From Pirellulaceae bacterium (GTDB lineage: Bacteria > Planctomycetota > Planctomycetia > Pirellulales > Pirellulaceae), in the NCBI GenBank assembly GCA_019636385.1, contig JAHBXT010000004.1:1-64000 (forward strand): a stretch of 64,000 nucleotides of DNA, in the 5' to 3' direction. This document shows positions 61,262-64,000 of this stretch, piece after piece. A program made the position numbers and the translations under genes. Within the stretch, counting starts at the first letter, position 1. Each line of letters begins with the position of its first letter. The notes under the pieces are model-generated. The model saw only the letters and a list, made by a program, of their open reading frames with translations. It made no database searches and was not told where the DNA came from.

Positions 61262-63469
61262 TTAAGCACCAATTCGGGCAACTAACATCGCCAATCCGAT
61301 GATCAAGGCGCAGACGCCAAAGCTGACCGCTACTCCCCATAGGTCGGTCGCTGTTGGTTTTTGGAATTCCAAGTTTGTCCCTGGAAACAGCTTGCGGTGC
61401 TCCAGACTGGCGGGGTTAGCGTAGGCAACTTCCAAGTTGTGGCGATCGACTTCGGGGTCGGGATCGACTGGCGTCTTCATCTTGGTGTAGTAGCGGTTCA
61501 GTACGCTCTCCGGCGGACGCCGCGTCATCCAACTGACCAAGATCATCACCAGAAATGGCGTAATGATCTTGGGCGGCAGTTCCAGTGTATTCAAAACTGC
61601 TGTGGACTTACTGGCTAATTCGACGCCTAACCATTCGTACAACAAGAAATCCAGGCGCAGTGAGCCCTTACCGCGAAAACGAGTGCCCGGTGGATAACTG
61701 AGCCATGTTTGCGTAACAGAATCGCTGACCAACTGTGGTTGACCAAGCGGTTCTGGTCGAATGTGTGGGGCGGGCTGTCCCTGTGCATCAATTGGCTCAA
61801 GGCCATCTGGCCAATAAATGCCTTGACCTCCAGTGCGTTGCGTGACAGACACGGGATCGCCCACGGTCAGTTCACTGGGGCGCGCTCCAAGCTTCTCCAG
61901 CGCCTCGAACTGCTCTTCAGGAGATTGCCCTTGAGCTGCAATTGCGTCGGCTGCGGACTGCCAAGCGGCGATGGTCGCCGAGCGGCGTAACACGTCGGAA
62001 GGTGAAGCGGCATGGACTGTAACGGTTTCCACAATTGGATTCATAGCGGTCCAGCGCGGGTCTGTTCGCAGCGCCGGCACTGCCCAGGGACCAAGAGTCG
62101 GAATGACAAAAAACAGCAGTGCGCTATAGGCCACCGTCACCCAGGCGGCTGTCAATGTGGCTCGACGCCAATACAGGCCAATCCAAAATGGAGCGGCGAA
62201 CAGAATGTTGAATACCCAGGTCAGCTGAAGCTGCTGAAATACATTCATGTAGAACAGCGACACGATGACCGCCCCTGCGACAACGATCGTGCCGGTAATG
62301 CGTGCCACTTTGAGATACTGAGCCTCACTGGCCGTTGGATTGATGTAGGGAGCGTAGAAATTGCGAACGACCAGCCCTGAGCCCACGACCATGTATGCAT
62401 CCACGCTACTCATTAGTGCCGCCAGCAAACAGGCCAACATCAAACCGCGCAAGCCGGGCCCTAACAGTTCGCGAGAGGCAATCCCCCACGTCTTGTCGGG
62501 ATCAAGCATCAGCTCGGGATGATCTGCGTACAGCGCCAGCGCGATCAGCGCAGTCAGCACCCAGCCCACGGTGCAGAATCGCTTGAGAAAATTTCCCGAC
62601 ACCAATCCAACGCGGGCGGTCTGCTCGGTCTTGGCCGATCCGCCACCCGTGGCGATAAAATGCGGCTGAACGACGATGCCGATCAGATTGATGATCACGA
62701 CAGCGATAATGCGATGTAGCGGGAATTCGCTACTGCTGGTTGAACCAACCATGTGAAAATGTTCTGCTGGAAGCTGTTGGTGAATATACGTGAAACCGGC
62801 CATCAACCCTTCATTGGCTGGATCCCCAAACTTCACTACCAGGGCATGCAGTCCGTAAGGAATCAAAATCACAGACAGTAAGATAATGCACATACCTTGC
62901 ACCAAGTCGGTGTAGTAAGCGGCGTGTAAACCGCCCATCACACCGTAAAGTAGCACAACCAAGCCGATCGTTGGCACCAAGATCAGCTCGATGGGGTAGG
63001 ACTGTCCGGCCAGCGAAAACGTAGTCACACCCAGCAGAGGTGAGGCTACCTTGCCGATAGCAGAAAACAGCATGGAGCCATACACCATGTAGAACAGAAT
63101 TCCGAATACGCAGTAGCCAGCACCTAAGGCTCGCGATTGGTAGCGTTCAACAAACCAGTCTCCCAACGTTAAATGCCGCATGCGGCGATGCCAAATGGCG
63201 GTGATCCAATAAAAAGGAGTTACCAGCAGCCAGTACATCACGCTCCACATACCGCTCATCCCGCCGGTGAAAACGGTGCGAGCCGTGTTGACTGGATCGC
63301 TGGAGCCGGTACCTGCACCGAAGGCGGCAAATGTTTGCAGCAGTTTGCCGAACGACCGCCCTCCCATAAAGAAATCGGCTTGCCCCTGTATACGCCGCGA
63401 ACTGTAGAGACCGATTAAAATCATGACCAGAAAATAGGTCAATAGAACTAGGTAGTCTAGAAGGACCAT
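61262..63469 (-). CDS. Sodium:solute symporter family protein
   Basis: The 735-aa protein has the SSS fold. It has about thirteen hydrophobic segments and early G-L-Y-S-S-R-R-I-Q-G then D-F-F-M-G-G-R-S, the classic SSS start. G-A-G-T-G-S-S-D-P-V near residue 53 and later G-G-G-S-A-K-T-E-Q-T-A-R-V-G resemble the sodium-site and family regions. An unusual stretch of about 130 residues (about 480-615) between late membrane helices is soluble and probably extracytoplasmic. The cargo is unknown: sugars, amino acids or organic acids are all transported by this family. It is a single gene with its own upstream region. Confidence 0.88.
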   Translation of the reverse strand: MVLLDYLVLLTYFLVMILIGLYSSRRIQGQADFFMGGRSFGKLLQTFAAFGAGTGSSDPVNTARTVFTGGMSGMWSVMYWLLVTPFYWITAIWHRRMRHLTLGDWFVERYQSRALGAGYCVFGILFYMVYGSMLFSAIGKVASPLLGVTTFSLAGQSYPIELILVPTIGLVVLLYGVMGGLHAAYYTDLVQGMCIILLSVILIPYGLHALVVKFGDPANEGLMAGFTYIHQQLPAEHFHMVGSTSSSEFPLHRIIAVVIINLIGIVVQPHFIATGGGSAKTEQTARVGLVSGNFLKRFCTVGWVLTALIALALYADHPELMLDPDKTWGIASRELLGPGLRGLMLACLLAALMSSVDAYMVVGSGLVVRNFYAPYINPTASEAQYLKVARITGTIVVAGAVIVSLFYMNVFQQLQLTWVFNILFAAPFWIGLYWRRATLTAAWVTVAYSALLFFVIPTLGPWAVPALRTDPRWTAMNPIVETVTVHAASPSDVLRRSATIAAWQSAADAIAAQGQSPEEQFEALEKLGARPSELTVGDPVSVTQRTGGQGIYWPDGLEPIDAQGQPAPHIRPEPLGQPQLVSDSVTQTWLSYPPGTRFRGKGSLRLDFLLYEWLGVELASKSTAVLNTLELPPKIITPFLVMILVSWMTRRPPESVLNRYYTKMKTPVDPDPEVDRHNLEVAYANPASLEHRKLFPGTNLEFQKPTATDLWGVAVSFGVCALIIGLAMLVARIGA

Positions 63470-63690
63470 CGGACACTCGGTAGGAAGTTATGAGGAGCGA
63501 AAGGTGAGGCATTGAAAATGGTTGCGACTAAAGCAATGCACCGATGAACTGTGTGGCGATCACTGCCCGCGGGATCTTAGCTACCATCACCATCTTGGTA
63601 CATTTCGACAGTCATGTTCTGGCGAATTCTGCTTCAGTTGACGCTCTGTTGAGCGAAGCTACCGAGATGCAGAGTATGGTCGTGCTGGCC

Positions 63691-64000
63691 CTAGCGTTTG
63701 CTGCTGGACCGACGAGCCCCGATTGTAACGGGTAACTGCAGGGTTGCGTTGCCACGTCGCACCTTCAAGACGGCGAAATCGCCAGGTGCATAAGCCCGAA
63801 TCGTGTTTTCCAAATCTTGGAAAGTAAGGACCGAATGTTCATCGACACTCAGAATCACATCACCTGGCAGAACACCCGCCAAGTCAGCCGGACTTTCTGG
63901 CTCCACCCGGGCGATTTCGGCACGATCCTGGTTTTGAGAATTGCCAACCACGCCAATGTAAGGCGGATCAAATCCCGGCAACACACCCCAGGCCTTTTTC
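63691..64000 (-). CDS. PDZ-domain protein, N-terminal part beyond window edge
   Basis: The minus-strand frame stays open to the right edge (first visible residues K-K-A-W-G-V-L-P-G) and ends at 63691, giving about 102 visible residues. They form a PDZ domain: Y-I-G-V-V-G, then V-E-P-E-S-P-A-D-L-A-G-V-L-P-G-D-V-I-L-S-V-D, the canonical ligand-groove and G-D-V-I segment, and V-R-R-G-N-A-T-L-Q-L-P-V. The domain sits at the C-terminus, as in HtrA/DegP-type or other PDZ proteases. Protease identity cannot be judged because the N-terminal part is outside the window. Confidence 0.82.
   Translation of the reverse strand, partial: KKAWGVLPGFDPPYIGVVGNSQNQDRAEIARVEPESPADLAGVLPGDVILSVDEHSVLTFQDLENTIRAYAPGDFAVLKVRRGNATLQLPVTIGARRSSSKR

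Noticed and set aside
63544..63735. 63-codon plus-strand frame near the right edge
   Set aside because: It overlaps the PDZ gene end on the opposite strand by 45 bp and, apart from a hydrophobic start, has no supporting feature.
1..64000. Search by eye for tRNA, rRNA, insertion sequences and phage genes
   Set aside because: No cloverleaf ending, rRNA-like stretch, transposase or integrase motif was recognised; a tRNA in the longer intergenic regions cannot be fully excluded without a covariance-model search.

Overview
The window looks like a chromosomal segment of a planctomycete, probably of the Pirellulales. Three large secreted proteins begin with the basic, LE(x)LE-R-x-LLA-type N-terminus typical of planctomycete extracellular proteins. 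Type I dockerin repeats (D-x-N-x-D-G..ALDAL.VIN.LNSR) recur, very large surface-protein genes sit among ordinary housekeeping genes, and moderate GC content goes with many leaderless or weak ribosome-binding sites. No rRNA, tRNA, CRISPR array, prophage or transposase gene could be recognised.

Layout. 1-3605: a nearly complete M81/MlrC-type peptidase (minus strand, running off the left edge), diverging from an RraA-family protein and a Tat-exported protein of unknown function. 3624-7539: a tight three-gene membrane-glycosylation unit (LPG-synthase/flippase-like protein, polyprenyl-phosphate GT2, GT-C-like membrane protein), whose end overlaps a convergent coiled-coil protein by 233 bp. 8730-12929: isoprenoid and cofactor genes xseB, ispA, dxs and nadK. 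13033-18150: a DJ-1/PfpI protein, a secreted BNR-type protein (minus), an AI-2E-type transporter and mutM.

18099-39583 is the accessory heart of the window: three consecutive minus-strand genes for secreted proteins. These are a 1165-aa protein with dockerin, cohesin-like, cadherin-like and SdrD-B-like parts; a 607-aa dockerin-bearing zinc metalloprotease; and a 5150-aa giant with beta-helix, PPC, GEVED and dockerin modules, a degenerate metzincin-like stretch and a recurring module of about 70-80 aa. They are candidates for one dockerin/cohesin-based surface assembly. Next come two paralogous membrane-anchored VWA proteins (39977-42541) and a divergent secretin-like exported protein (42776-43987).

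43937-49659 (all minus): a CoA-disulfide-reductase/rhodanese fusion, an RsmF-like RNA m5C methyltransferase, a beta-barrel-like outer-membrane protein and an extremely cysteine-rich exported protein with a 120-bp tandem duplication and a strong terminator. 50320-57915 (all plus): cupin, small secreted peptide, degenerate receiver, dihaem cytochrome c, ctaA, ctaB, a TMTC-like TPR membrane protein and a secreted SGNH hydrolase; the centre of this run is a haem A/cytochrome oxidase assembly unit. 58017-61160: a ferrous-iron uptake operon (FeoA, micro-ORF, FeoA, FeoB, FeoB-associated Cys-rich protein). 61262-64000 (minus): a sodium:solute symporter family protein and the C-terminal end of a PDZ-domain protein cut by the right edge.

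Start codons were moved inside the longest open frames where a ribosome-binding site, signal peptide or conserved N-terminus argued for it. All assignments rest on reading motifs by eye; no database search was run.
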